NCBI RefSeq assembly: GCF_018343615.1
Contig: NZ_JAGYPI010000002.1
Location: 81,562-145,561, forward strand
From: Bacillus sp. FJAT-49736
Lineage (GTDB): Bacteria; Bacillota; Bacilli; Bacillales; Bacillaceae_C
Direction: 5' to 3'
DNA length: 64,000 nucleotides
Every line of letters begins with the position of its first letter. The stretch's first letter is position 1. The notes under the pieces are model-generated. The model ran no database searches, was not told the DNA's origin, and worked only from the letters and a program-made list of their open reading frames with translations. Position numbers and translations under genes: made by a program. Below are positions 16,475 to 23,826 of this stretch, piece after piece.

Positions 16475-17062
16475 CTAAGATGTTTTTGGATATGCATATA
16501 TGATATAACGTTTTGGTGCATTTCCTACGTAATGAAACGGGTAACAGGTGGTTAATACAAGTTCTTCCCTCGGTTTCGTTGAATGAATGATGGTTCGGTC
16601 ATCCGCAGCGACAATTTTCATATGATCAATGATATAAGGAAAGGAACCGTTTTTAAGCTTTACTGTGACCTCATCCCCTTTTTTCAACTCGCCAAAACGT
16701 TGAAAAACTGTGTCACGATGTCCGGATAAGACGATTTGATCGTTGCTGCCCGGTAAAGCGGAAGTTTCATAATGGCCAACACCTTTTTCAAGTTGGTCCG
16801 GAGATGTTCCTTCCACAATTGGCAGATCTTCCTCTAACCTTGGAATTGTTAATAAACCGATAATATTTTTATCTGTAATTCTTACATGCTTTGTTTTTTT
16901 TATATCATTTACCTGAGTGGAGTTGCCCAATTCTTTTGTCATCACTTTCGCTTGATGAAGGGCGGATGCCTGCAGCTCCCGCCCTTTCCAGATTTGAAAG
17001 CCACTATAGATGATACAAACTAAGCCTGTGGTCAAGATCACTAACGCAGCTATTTTTTTCAT
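16475..17062 (-). CDS. Class D sortase
   Basis: A 195-residue transpeptidase with one N-terminal membrane helix (about 4-22). Catalytic residues are visible: His115 in SGHRDTVF, Cys173 in LTTCYPF and Arg185 in PKRYIIYA. The SGHRDTVF and TTC context is that of class D enzymes, which cut LPxTA-type signals. The gene starts 1 bp after the TAA of the LPNTA-bearing wall protein and precedes the DUF4430 lipoprotein by 13 bp. The pairing suggests a dedicated sortase that attaches the wall protein to peptidoglycan. Confidence 0.9.
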   Translation of the reverse strand: MKKIAALVILTTGLVCIIYSGFQIWKGRELQASALHQAKVMTKELGNSTQVNDIKKTKHVRITDKNIIGLLTIPRLEEDLPIVEGTSPDQLEKGVGHYETSALPGSNDQIVLSGHRDTVFQRFGELKKGDEVTVKLKNGSFPYIIDHMKIVAADDRTIIHSTKPREELVLTTCYPFHYVGNAPKRYIIYAYPKTS

Positions 17063-17063
17063 T

Positions 17064-18914
17064 TTATGACACTCTCTGTTTGCGATTATAAAAATATAGG
17101 GCTGCTCCTGCAATTAATAAGATGGCACCTAATGCAAGCACATTATAATAGTTCGTAGCCGTATTCGGAAGCGGCTGTCCATCGGTTGTAGACTTTGTAG
17201 CTTGCATTGTATTTTTGCTTTTGCCCGCGGATACGTTCGTTCCTAAAAATTTATAGATGGATCCTTTACCATTTACATATTGCTGATATGCAGTTAAGCC
17301 TAATAAAGCTTGTGTTGTTGCAATTAAATTTGCATCGTGGTCAGAAACAATATGGGCAAATCCGCCATTCTTCTGTTGGAATTGCATTAAATGCTGGATC
17401 AAATTACCGTTTTTCTTTGTAAATGCCTTTCCTGCAGGATCTATTCCGACAGCAGATAAGCCGATAATAACTTGTGCGGTTGTTTCACTCGCATCACCGC
17501 CATTGATATCGCTCGTAAAGCCGCCATTTTTATCCTGTGTGGAAGACAGCCATTTCACCGCTTTATTTATAGCAGTTTTTACTTTAGGTTGATTTTTGTA
17601 TGGTGCAAGTGCCGCCAATGCCATAGAGGTAATATCAATGCTCGGACTCTTGCCATATAATGCCCAGCCGCCTGATTTCAATTGTTGGCTCACTAAATAA
17701 TTTACAAGCTTTTGTCTTGACCATTTCGCATTGGTAGGAACCTTATAATTTTTACCGTCATATGCAAGTAGCGCATAGATAACTCCATTTGTCCCTTGAT
17801 TAGTCATTCGGTCATTGGTATATATTTTCTTAATTAAATTATATCCTTCGATATTTGTGGCATTTCCTCCAGAAGCAGAAGTACCGATTGCCAATCTTTC
17901 ATAATCAGTCACATTGCGGAATGTACCGTTGTTTTCTTTAAGTGTCTTTTTTATGTTTTTTAAATAACTAGTCGGAATTTTTTTGCCGGACTTTTGCAGA
18001 GCAACTAGCTCAAACTCATTGCTTCCGCCATTTTTTTCTACATATGCTACTGCTTTATTGATTGCGGCAGAAAGCTGCTGTTTTGATACACTTGGCAGTT
18101 TTTGTCCGTCTGTATTTCCAGAATTGCCCGTACCATTTTCATTATCCTTTCCGGTATTTGGATCCGGCGGTGTTAAATAATTATCAAGACTTAATTGAAC
18201 ATGATCGCCGTCTTTAACCGGATTTGTAGACAAAGAGGAGAGTAAATCCTTCCCGTTCAGAGCTGTCTTCCAAAAATCTCCTTCCATTAATTTTGTATTG
18301 CCGATATTTTGGATGAATTCAAAGTAACTAGAATCAACCGCAATGTTCAAGTTTATTTTTTTCACTAAGGCTGCTTGAACCAATGCGTCATATGCGTTAG
18401 CACCGTCCACAACCTTGACTTCTGTGTCCGAGATAACGGCATTTCCTTTAGCGTCCTTTGCTGATACCTTGGCAGTTACCATTTTGGGCGGATAGGAGAC
18501 TACTTTAAAGAATAAATCATCCCCATTTTTTAGCTTGTAGGTGGAAACACCGACTTGAGATACTGCACCATTAATGAAAAATCCCCAATAGGTGCCGTCC
18601 TTATTAAAGTCAGGTTTAGATTGTCCGATTTGTTGTACACTTGCCCCGTAATTAGGATCCATTGAATAATCGAAAACAACGTTTTCCTTCGATGTTGCTT
18701 CCTTCAAAAATTCAAATGCTGTTTCTCCATCTTTAATCTCCAAAACAGCGTGTGGCAATATCGTATTTCCCTTTTCATCGACTACTGTAATCATCGCTGC
18801 ATTTTTTAATGTCGCAGCAGAAACTGTCTGTGAAAATAAACCTGATAATTGAAACATGACGAGTAGGATTGCCGTTAAAATAACGGAACCTCTCTTAAAT
18901 AGCATTGACTTCAC
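17064..18914 (-). CDS. Wall-anchored transcobalamin/intrinsic factor-like protein
   Basis: 616 residues from the GTG at 18914 (GGGGG eight bases upstream). Signal peptide to about 35; two DUF4430-type beta domains (about 40-150 and 150-240); a Gly/Asn/Pro-rich linker; an alpha/alpha toroid of the squalene-cyclase/transcobalamin type (about 275-560), with repeats LKSGGWALYGKSPSIDITSM, DKNGGFTSDINGGDASETTA and QKNGGFAHIVSDHDANLIAT; then LPNTA (582-586), a membrane helix and a basic RKQR tail. Animal transcobalamins join the same two folds in the opposite order to hold B12. First gene after a cobalamin riboswitch and upstream of a class D sortase and ECF genes. B12 binding is inferred; fold and anchoring are well supported. 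Confidence 0.85.
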   Translation of the reverse strand: MKSMLFKRGSVILTAILLVMFQLSGLFSQTVSAATLKNAAMITVVDEKGNTILPHAVLEIKDGETAFEFLKEATSKENVVFDYSMDPNYGASVQQIGQSKPDFNKDGTYWGFFINGAVSQVGVSTYKLKNGDDLFFKVVSYPPKMVTAKVSAKDAKGNAVISDTEVKVVDGANAYDALVQAALVKKINLNIAVDSSYFEFIQNIGNTKLMEGDFWKTALNGKDLLSSLSTNPVKDGDHVQLSLDNYLTPPDPNTGKDNENGTGNSGNTDGQKLPSVSKQQLSAAINKAVAYVEKNGGSNEFELVALQKSGKKIPTSYLKNIKKTLKENNGTFRNVTDYERLAIGTSASGGNATNIEGYNLIKKIYTNDRMTNQGTNGVIYALLAYDGKNYKVPTNAKWSRQKLVNYLVSQQLKSGGWALYGKSPSIDITSMALAALAPYKNQPKVKTAINKAVKWLSSTQDKNGGFTSDINGGDASETTAQVIIGLSAVGIDPAGKAFTKKNGNLIQHLMQFQQKNGGFAHIVSDHDANLIATTQALLGLTAYQQYVNGKGSIYKFLGTNVSAGKSKNTMQATKSTTDGQPLPNTATNYYNVLALGAILLIAGAALYFYNRKQRVS

Positions 18915-18940
18915 TTCATATTCCCCCCGATTAATTGTGA

Positions 18941-18972
18941 AAATAAAAAAACATCTCCTAAAGTGAAGATGT
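18941..18972 (-). terminator. Riboswitch-controlled terminator
   Basis: ACATCT / AGATGT stem with a 10-base loop followed by TTTTTTATTT on the minus strand, between the aptamer and the first gene. A CCTCCT stretch at 18988-18983 can pair with AGGAG inside the hairpin, offering an antiterminator. Confidence 0.75.
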
Positions 18973-19054
18973 CGTGCGTCGCAGGAGGCTATATAATCAT
19001 GTATCATTCCTCGAGCTCAGCACCACCTATCCACGTAGGTTTTTGGTGCAAAAA

Positions 19055-19235
19055 AATAGGCAGGTCTCCTGGCTCATGATCAACACTCTTTAAATCCTTC
19101 CCATCATCATGACAGTGGTTTCAGACTAATATTAGTCTTTTAAAGAGCTCCCATATACAGTGGCGGGACCGCGCCGGTTTTTCACCGGACTTCCCTTTTA
19201 ATGATCGATTTATCATCAATCAACCTATCTTTCTC
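19055..19235 (-). ncRNA. Cobalamin (B12) riboswitch
   Basis: Read on the minus strand, the element runs from AAAGATAGGTTG through GGGAAGTCCGGTGAAAAACC, the B12-box-type GGTCCCGCCACTG, to the closing AGCCAGGAGACCTGCC. These are the conserved segments of the AdoCbl-type aptamer in their normal order. An extra hairpin at 19020-19049 (GCACC/GGTGC enclosing ACCTA/TAGGT) and the terminator at 18941 follow. In this class, ligand binding normally favours termination, so the operon should be switched off when B12 is plentiful. Confidence 0.95.
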
Positions 19236-19258
19236 ACTATTAAATTGATATCGATATT

Positions 19259-19288
19259 ATCATAGATTAATTATGAAGAAAATGTCAA
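19259..19288 (-). promoter_or_regulatory. Promoter of the B12 operon
   Basis: On the minus strand TTGACA (19288-19283), an 18-bp spacer and TATGAT (19264-19259), about 25 bp before the riboswitch aptamer. Confidence 0.7.
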
Positions 19289-19332
19289 GTGGATGAATTG
19301 CAACTAAATTCCAGGATGACATATTCATTCCT

Positions 19333-19965
19333 CTACTCTTCAAGTTTACTGAGTATCTTTGAAAGCTTTTCAAAAATGATATCGTAATATTCTGGAGAAT
19401 GTGGAACAAAATCTGTTATTTTTACTTCCATTTGATTACTTGCTAACACATCATTTAAATATTCATAACCTTCGATCGTAATAGATTTTATCGTTCCTTT
19501 AAATAAGTCGGTTAGCAGTTGAAATGGAATTTTATAAATACCGGATACTTCTTCAATATCTGGAATAATAACCGATAATGGCTGTTCAAATGAATAAAGA
19601 TACGTATAGCAAAACTCCCTATCTAAGAATGTATCTCCAGCATAGCTTACTGGAATAATATCAATCCATTCAAGGTCACTCATTTTCACCGGAATGCCTA
19701 ATTCCTCTTCTACCTCTCTAATGCCATCCTCTGGTTCTTCCCCAGAGGTAAGATGTCCCGCAGCGGTAATATCCAATGAATTGGGGTGGGTATCCTTATC
19801 ATGCTGCCGTTTTTGAAAAAGCACATACAAATTGTCGTCCTCTATTTGGTAAAACCAACAGTGAAAAGATTTATGCCAATATCCGTTTTTGTGTACTTCC
19901 TTCCGTTCTTTAATTCCAATATGGTTCATCTTTTCATCAAATATATCGAATAATTCCTCTGCCAT
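19333..19965 (-). CDS. Nudix hydrolase, isopentenyl-diphosphate isomerase-like subgroup
   Basis: A 210-residue Nudix protein beginning MAEELFDIFDEKMNHIGIKER, the opening typical of the IPP-isomerase-like Nudix subgroup (DIFDE...G...R..VH..G.WH). The Nudix box spans about 70-91 (GHLTSGEEPEDGIREVEEEL). The C-terminal half is specific to the subgroup. GAGGTG precedes the ATG. It lies just upstream of the riboswitch promoter but on its own transcript. The substrate cannot be predicted; despite the resemblance it is probably a nucleotide or other diphosphate hydrolase, not a true isomerase. Confidence 0.85.
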   Translation of the reverse strand: MAEELFDIFDEKMNHIGIKERKEVHKNGYWHKSFHCWFYQIEDDNLYVLFQKRQHDKDTHPNSLDITAAGHLTSGEEPEDGIREVEEELGIPVKMSDLEWIDIIPVSYAGDTFLDREFCYTYLYSFEQPLSVIIPDIEEVSGIYKIPFQLLTDLFKGTIKSITIEGYEYLNDVLASNQMEVKITDFVPHSPEYYDIIFEKLSKILSKLEE

Positions 19966-20162
19966 TTTAGCACCTCTAAAGTCGTTTTTTTAAATTGTTC
20001 TGTGATTTATTTTAGCTTAGAATATGCTCCCATTCAAAATCTTTTTTAGCAACGCTGTTTTCCTATTGATGTTTGCTTCATATTTTGTTTTCAATCAAAG
20101 CTTAAGATTAGTTTCCGATTATTTTTCTTTAATAGATTATTGATTCTTAATCTTTGATAAAA

Positions 20163-20195
20163 GTTAATTTTATTTTAAGCATGGGGGAATATAAT
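20163..20195 (+). promoter_or_regulatory. Predicted response-regulator box and promoter of the ApbE operon
   Basis: GTTAAT (20163-20168), five bases, TTTAAG (20174-20179), ten bases, TATAAT (20190-20195). Same layout as the promoters at 6220 and 12111 (reverse). The start codon is 200 bp downstream because a repeat element occupies the leader. Confidence 0.5.
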
Positions 20196-20220
20196 CATTT
20201 TCAAAGGCAGATTTCGCATT

Positions 20221-20371
20221 TATTGTTGCTCTTCGTATATTGTCTCCATTCGAATATAGACTTGGTTTCGGAGCATCTTTATTTTAGATGATTATTGATC
20301 CTTAACCAATGAAAGGATGGACATAATGTTTTCGTCCAAAATGCAACAGAGTTTATGAAAAGAGCTTTTTC
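20221..20371. repeat. Dispersed MITE-like element (copy B)
   Basis: Core CGAATATAGACTTGGTTTCG then GAGCATCTTT (20250-20280), and right end GCAACAGAGTTTATGAAAAG followed by AGC (20343-20366). Shared with the other copies listed near 35.0, 43.7, 54.8 and 59.7 kb. It fills the leader between the promoter at 20163 and the gene at 20396. Confidence 0.6.
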
Positions 20372-20395
20372 ATAATACAAAATGGAGTGATATAT

Positions 20396-20719
20396 ATGGC
20401 TAAAAACAAGGGGATTAAATGGCTAGTTGGTTTATCTAGTGTAGCAGTTTTTACCGGCTTGGTCGGATTGTCACAGAAATATGATCAACAAAGCTCCTCT
20501 TCCGATACAACCTCGCAGCTAAACAATAACTCCTATTTTCCAAATGACAGTCAAGGAGCATGGGGGAAATCAGGTTCTTGGAGAGACAATAATAATTCCC
20601 AATTCGGAGGTTCATCCGATGATGGAAATTATGATGGTGGCTTTTCTGACCGTGGTGGATTTGGAGATAATAGCAGCGAGAATGATGGAGGAAATCAAAT
20701 TAGAGGACATGCATCCTAA
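20396..20719 (+). CDS. Small exported Gly/Asn/Ser-rich protein
   Basis: A 107-residue protein; the ATG at 20396 is eight bases after GGAG. One N-terminal hydrophobic segment (about 9-27, IKWLVGLSSVAVFTGLVGL) serves as signal or anchor. The remainder is low-complexity Ser/Asn/Gly/Asp (GGSSDDGNYDGGFSDRGGFG). It precedes an ApbE flavin transferase gene by 17 bp. I do not recognise a family, and no standard flavinylation motif (D-x-x-[ST]-[GS]-[AS]-T) is seen. It might be an unusual redox partner or a structural surface protein. Confidence 0.7.
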   Translation: MAKNKGIKWLVGLSSVAVFTGLVGLSQKYDQQSSSSDTTSQLNNNSYFPNDSQGAWGKSGSWRDNNNSQFGGSSDDGNYDGGFSDRGGFGDNSSENDGGNQIRGHAS

Positions 20720-20736
20720 AAAGGACTGGTACATTA

Positions 20737-21666
20737 ATGTATTCTTTTAAGTCAATGAATACTACAATTAGCACTTTTTATATATCGGAAGAAAAACACT
20801 CATTAGTACAATCATGGTTTCTTTATGCAGAAAATATATTCAGCCGCTTTTTGCCAAACAGCGAGCTTTCCCAATTTAATCGGTCAAAAGGGCATCTCTT
20901 TCTCCCAACCTCCATTCTATATGATGTATTAAAAACATCGGATGACTTCTATAAAGAGACAGAAGGTTTATTCAATCCTTACTTATGTGAAATCATCTGT
21001 GATCTTGGATATGATAGAAGCTTCGAAATGCTAGGTTTGCAGGAAGTTATGAAGGGTGATAAAGAATTCGTCATACCTATGAATCCGATTATTTTTGATG
21101 AGAGTATGAAAGGGTTAAAACTAATCGATGCTTCTATTGATCTAGGCGGGATTGCCAAAGGCTGGACTGCTCAGCAAATTGCCAATCAGCTTCAAGCTAG
21201 TGGAGAGCTTCTTGGTGCAATTTCAGCTGGAGGTGATATATTCCTCTGGGGTGAAAGGCAGAATGGCTGGGATATCACGATTGCACATCCTCGGTATACA
21301 AATAAAGATTTATTTTCTTTAAAAGTGATCCGAGAAGCTGGAGTTGCAACTAGCAGCACTTTAAAAAGAAGTTGGAAAACAACAAAAGGAGATACGAAGC
21401 ACCATATTATCGATCCGCGTTCCCATAATAGCAGTGGATCGGATTTAATTCAGGTTACTATTCTAGCAAATGATTTAACGACTGCAGAGGTCTACGCCAA
21501 ATGTCTGCTCATTCTTGGATGGGATGATGGAATTAAGTGGCTGAACCGAAAAAAACCTACTCTCGCTGCAATCGGTATTAAAAGGGATCTATCTATTCAT
21601 GTTGGCGGAGCAATGGAAACCTATTGCTTGGAAGGAGTGAAAAAAGTTGAATCAACTATTTGCTAA
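20737..21666 (+). CDS. apbE: FAD:protein FMN transferase (ApbE family)
   Basis: A 309-residue ApbE-fold protein. Visible family motifs: the substrate-binding FSRFLPNSELSQFN near 36-49, DLGGIAKGWTAQQI, SAGGDIFLWG, and HHIIDPRS near 216. ApbE proteins transfer FMN from FAD onto Ser/Thr of extracytoplasmic redox proteins, using Mg2+. No signal peptide or lipobox is seen at the N-terminus, so it is probably cytoplasmic or the start is diverged. It is coupled to the ferric-reductase-like gene by a 20-bp overlap. The acceptor protein is not encoded in a recognisable form nearby. Confidence 0.9.
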   Translation: MYSFKSMNTTISTFYISEEKHSLVQSWFLYAENIFSRFLPNSELSQFNRSKGHLFLPTSILYDVLKTSDDFYKETEGLFNPYLCEIICDLGYDRSFEMLGLQEVMKGDKEFVIPMNPIIFDESMKGLKLIDASIDLGGIAKGWTAQQIANQLQASGELLGAISAGGDIFLWGERQNGWDITIAHPRYTNKDLFSLKVIREAGVATSSTLKRSWKTTKGDTKHHIIDPRSHNSSGSDLIQVTILANDLTTAEVYAKCLLILGWDDGIKWLNRKKPTLAAIGIKRDLSIHVGGAMETYCLEGVKKVESTIC

Positions 21667-22219
21667 TTTCAGCCACCTTTTCCCGGTTTGGAATACAACA
21701 AGAGCTGCAGGATTAACTTCATATCTTTTATTGTTTATTTCAATTGTTACGGGAATTTCCCAAAGCTTTAAATCTATCCATCCAAAGAAACGCAAAACAT
21801 TGAATATTATTCATGAATCTACCGGTTGGTTCGGGGTTCTATTCGGATTAGTGCATGGACTTGTTCTAATGTTTGATCAAGATGTAACTTTATCCCTTGG
21901 AGAGATCCTAATCCCATTTACAGCTAAAACAGATGCGTTTCCCATTGGTATCGGAACCATTTCCTTGTATATAATGCTGATATTGATTTTAACCTCTGAC
22001 TTCATGAAAAAAATAGGAGCAAAGCTTTGGCGAGCGATTCACTTTTTATCGTTTCCCGGCTATTTGCTTGGACTTATACATGGTATTTGGCTAGGACCGG
22101 ATACTAAAATGGGATTAATTTCGTTTTTCTATTATTCTACTGCTATTATCGTCTGCGGATTAGTTATATGGAAAGTGGTCCATCCTCGTAATGGACCTAA
22201 GAAAGCTTCTGTTAAATAG
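21647..22219 (+). CDS. Ferric-reductase-like haem membrane protein
   Basis: 190 residues from a TTG start behind GGAAGGAG. Five or six membrane helices. Candidate haem ligands are paired across two helices: His56 and His70, His132 and His145, matching the H-x13-H / H-x12-H pattern of the ferric reductase transmembrane (FRD/MsrQ-like) family. No cytoplasmic flavin/NADPH domain is attached. With ApbE next door, the likely role is electron transfer across the membrane to a flavinylated or metal acceptor outside. Exact partner unknown. Confidence 0.8.
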   Translation: MNQLFANFSHLFPVWNTTRAAGLTSYLLLFISIVTGISQSFKSIHPKKRKTLNIIHESTGWFGVLFGLVHGLVLMFDQDVTLSLGEILIPFTAKTDAFPIGIGTISLYIMLILILTSDFMKKIGAKLWRAIHFLSFPGYLLGLIHGIWLGPDTKMGLISFFYYSTAIIVCGLVIWKVVHPRNGPKKASVK

Positions 22220-22220
22220 A

Positions 22221-22262
22221 AAAAAGGTACAATCAGTTATTTTAACTGATGTACCTTTTTCA
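22221..22262. terminator. Bidirectional terminator
   Basis: Long stem GGTAC-AA-TCAGTTA / TAACTGA-GTACC flanked by AAAAAA and TTTTTT, between convergent genes. Confidence 0.9.
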
Positions 22263-22263
22263 T

Positions 22264-22650
22264 TTACCCTTTATTCGCAGAGCCAATAGCCAAAACATAA
22301 CCGTCCGGATCCTGAATTGCAAACTCTTTCCATATTCCCCAATCAAATTCTGAAACTGTAAGTTCCTGTGCAAAGGTGGCGCCTTTTTGTTTCCATTCAT
22401 TATATATATTTTCTAAGGCAGTAAAATCATCCGCATATGCATAAGCGTCCCACACGACTTCATCCTCCGAACTGTTTGGATTTATCGTTTGAGCCTCCTT
22501 TGCCTGCAATAATTTAAATCCTAGTTTTATTGTATCATTCCGGAGTGCCCACCAATCTGTTACTTCACAACCTAAAACATCCTGATAAAAAACCTTTGAT
22601 TTCTCTAAGTCCGAAACAAGTAAAACCGTTAAAGATTGTATTCTTTCCAT
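22264..22650 (-). CDS. VOC-family (glyoxalase/bleomycin resistance-like) protein
   Basis: A 128-residue single-domain VOC protein: the start MERIQSLTVLLVSDLEKSKVFYQDVLGCEV and the end FAIQDPDGYVLAIG are typical of the paired beta-alpha-beta-beta-beta modules. Metal-ligand candidates are few, so catalytic activity is uncertain; many such proteins bind small molecules. It follows the sigma factor gene by 16 bp on the same strand and may be part of its output. Confidence 0.85.
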   Translation of the reverse strand: MERIQSLTVLLVSDLEKSKVFYQDVLGCEVTDWWALRNDTIKLGFKLLQAKEAQTINPNSSEDEVVWDAYAYADDFTALENIYNEWKQKGATFAQELTVSEFDWGIWKEFAIQDPDGYVLAIGSANKG

Positions 22651-22666
22651 TTTTAAGTCTCCTTTT

Positions 22667-23614
22667 TTAAAATTTAATTGGTGCTAAAGGCAGCTTCAAT
22701 TCATCTGCCGCATGCTCCATAAAGTTCCTGCAAAAATAATAGCACTTCCACTTTTCTATTTTGCCATTTTTCCATTCAATCGTATTTATATCGAATAATC
22801 GTTCACCATCTTCCGTTTTTTCCACAAATATAAGGGCAGGCTTATCCCACAGATATGAAGAATGAACATAGACACTTTCGTGCTTACGTTCTTTATCAGG
22901 ATTAAGTGAGTATTTTGTGATAGTTTCCTTTCCGTATTCCGTACTTCCCATTTCGACAAAACTATATGTTGCTTCGTCAATAATCAAATTGGCTAATCCT
23001 CTAAAATCCTTTTGGTTATATTTCTCAATAAATAGTTGAATGGCATCCTTATTGATAGAAGATACTTCGCTACTTCTGCTAGTCAAATCTTGAAAACTAG
23101 TTGTTTGTAACCTTTTTCTAGCTCTATGAAGCATGGCATGTACCGCACCCTCTGTCGTTGCGATTAATTCTGCCACCTCCTTAGCAGTAAAACGAAATGA
23201 CTCCATTAGGATAAAAACTACTGCCTGCCTAGGAGCCAAGTTACGCAGCAATCCTTCTATTACTTCACCTATTTCCAATTGGTCGTTTAAATCTTCTGCG
23301 ATGCCGCTTTTCTCCTCCAGATTTTCATCCAACAATAGTCCTTTTTTTCGGCATTGATCCAGCCAATGATTGGTTGCGACACGGAAGAGATAGGGTTTCG
23401 GCTTTAAAGGTTGTTCTCGATGTGATAAGGCAGAAAGAGAGGCAAACGATTTTAAAACAGTATCCTGTACCAAATCCTCTGCATCCCAAGGTGAACCCGT
23501 TAATTTTAGACAATAGTGCCAAAGTTCATGACGATACGGTTGAATCAGATTCCAGAACTTCCCCCAAATATCTTTGCTTTCTTCTCCAATTAACTGCATT
23601 TCCGTTTTATACAA
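22667..23614 (-). CDS. ECF-type sigma factor with SnoaL-like C-terminal domain
   Basis: 315 residues from the TTG at 23614, eleven bases after GGAGG; the frame could start eight codons earlier. Region 2 (about 40-100) contains PWDAEDLVQDTVLKSF; region 4 (about 125-185) contains NLAPRQAVVFILMESFRFTAKEVAEL and TTEGAVHAMLHRARKRL. A roughly 120-residue SnoaL/NTF2-like domain follows, as in SigJ/ECF41-type factors where it controls activity in place of an anti-sigma factor. The ECF41 motifs WLPEP and DGGGR are not seen, so this is a different branch. The VOC gene downstream is the likely partner. Confidence 0.85.
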   Translation of the reverse strand: MYKTEMQLIGEESKDIWGKFWNLIQPYRHELWHYCLKLTGSPWDAEDLVQDTVLKSFASLSALSHREQPLKPKPYLFRVATNHWLDQCRKKGLLLDENLEEKSGIAEDLNDQLEIGEVIEGLLRNLAPRQAVVFILMESFRFTAKEVAELIATTEGAVHAMLHRARKRLQTTSFQDLTSRSSEVSSINKDAIQLFIEKYNQKDFRGLANLIIDEATYSFVEMGSTEYGKETITKYSLNPDKERKHESVYVHSSYLWDKPALIFVEKTEDGERLFDINTIEWKNGKIEKWKCYYFCRNFMEHAADELKLPLAPIKF

Positions 23615-23826
23615 TGCACATAACTCCTCCTTTTCCAAATCTATCTATATAACGATTCTACCTTAGAAAACTATACGGTGTTTACTAATTTTTTTTATTT
23701 TCTAATAAATAGGTATATTCCACTCTCGTATTAAATCAAAATAAAACAATCGTTTCCTAAGTATAAGAAATATTTTCATGTTAAAAATAATCTTTATGAA
23801 GTGAATGAGAAGGAGATAGCAAAAGG

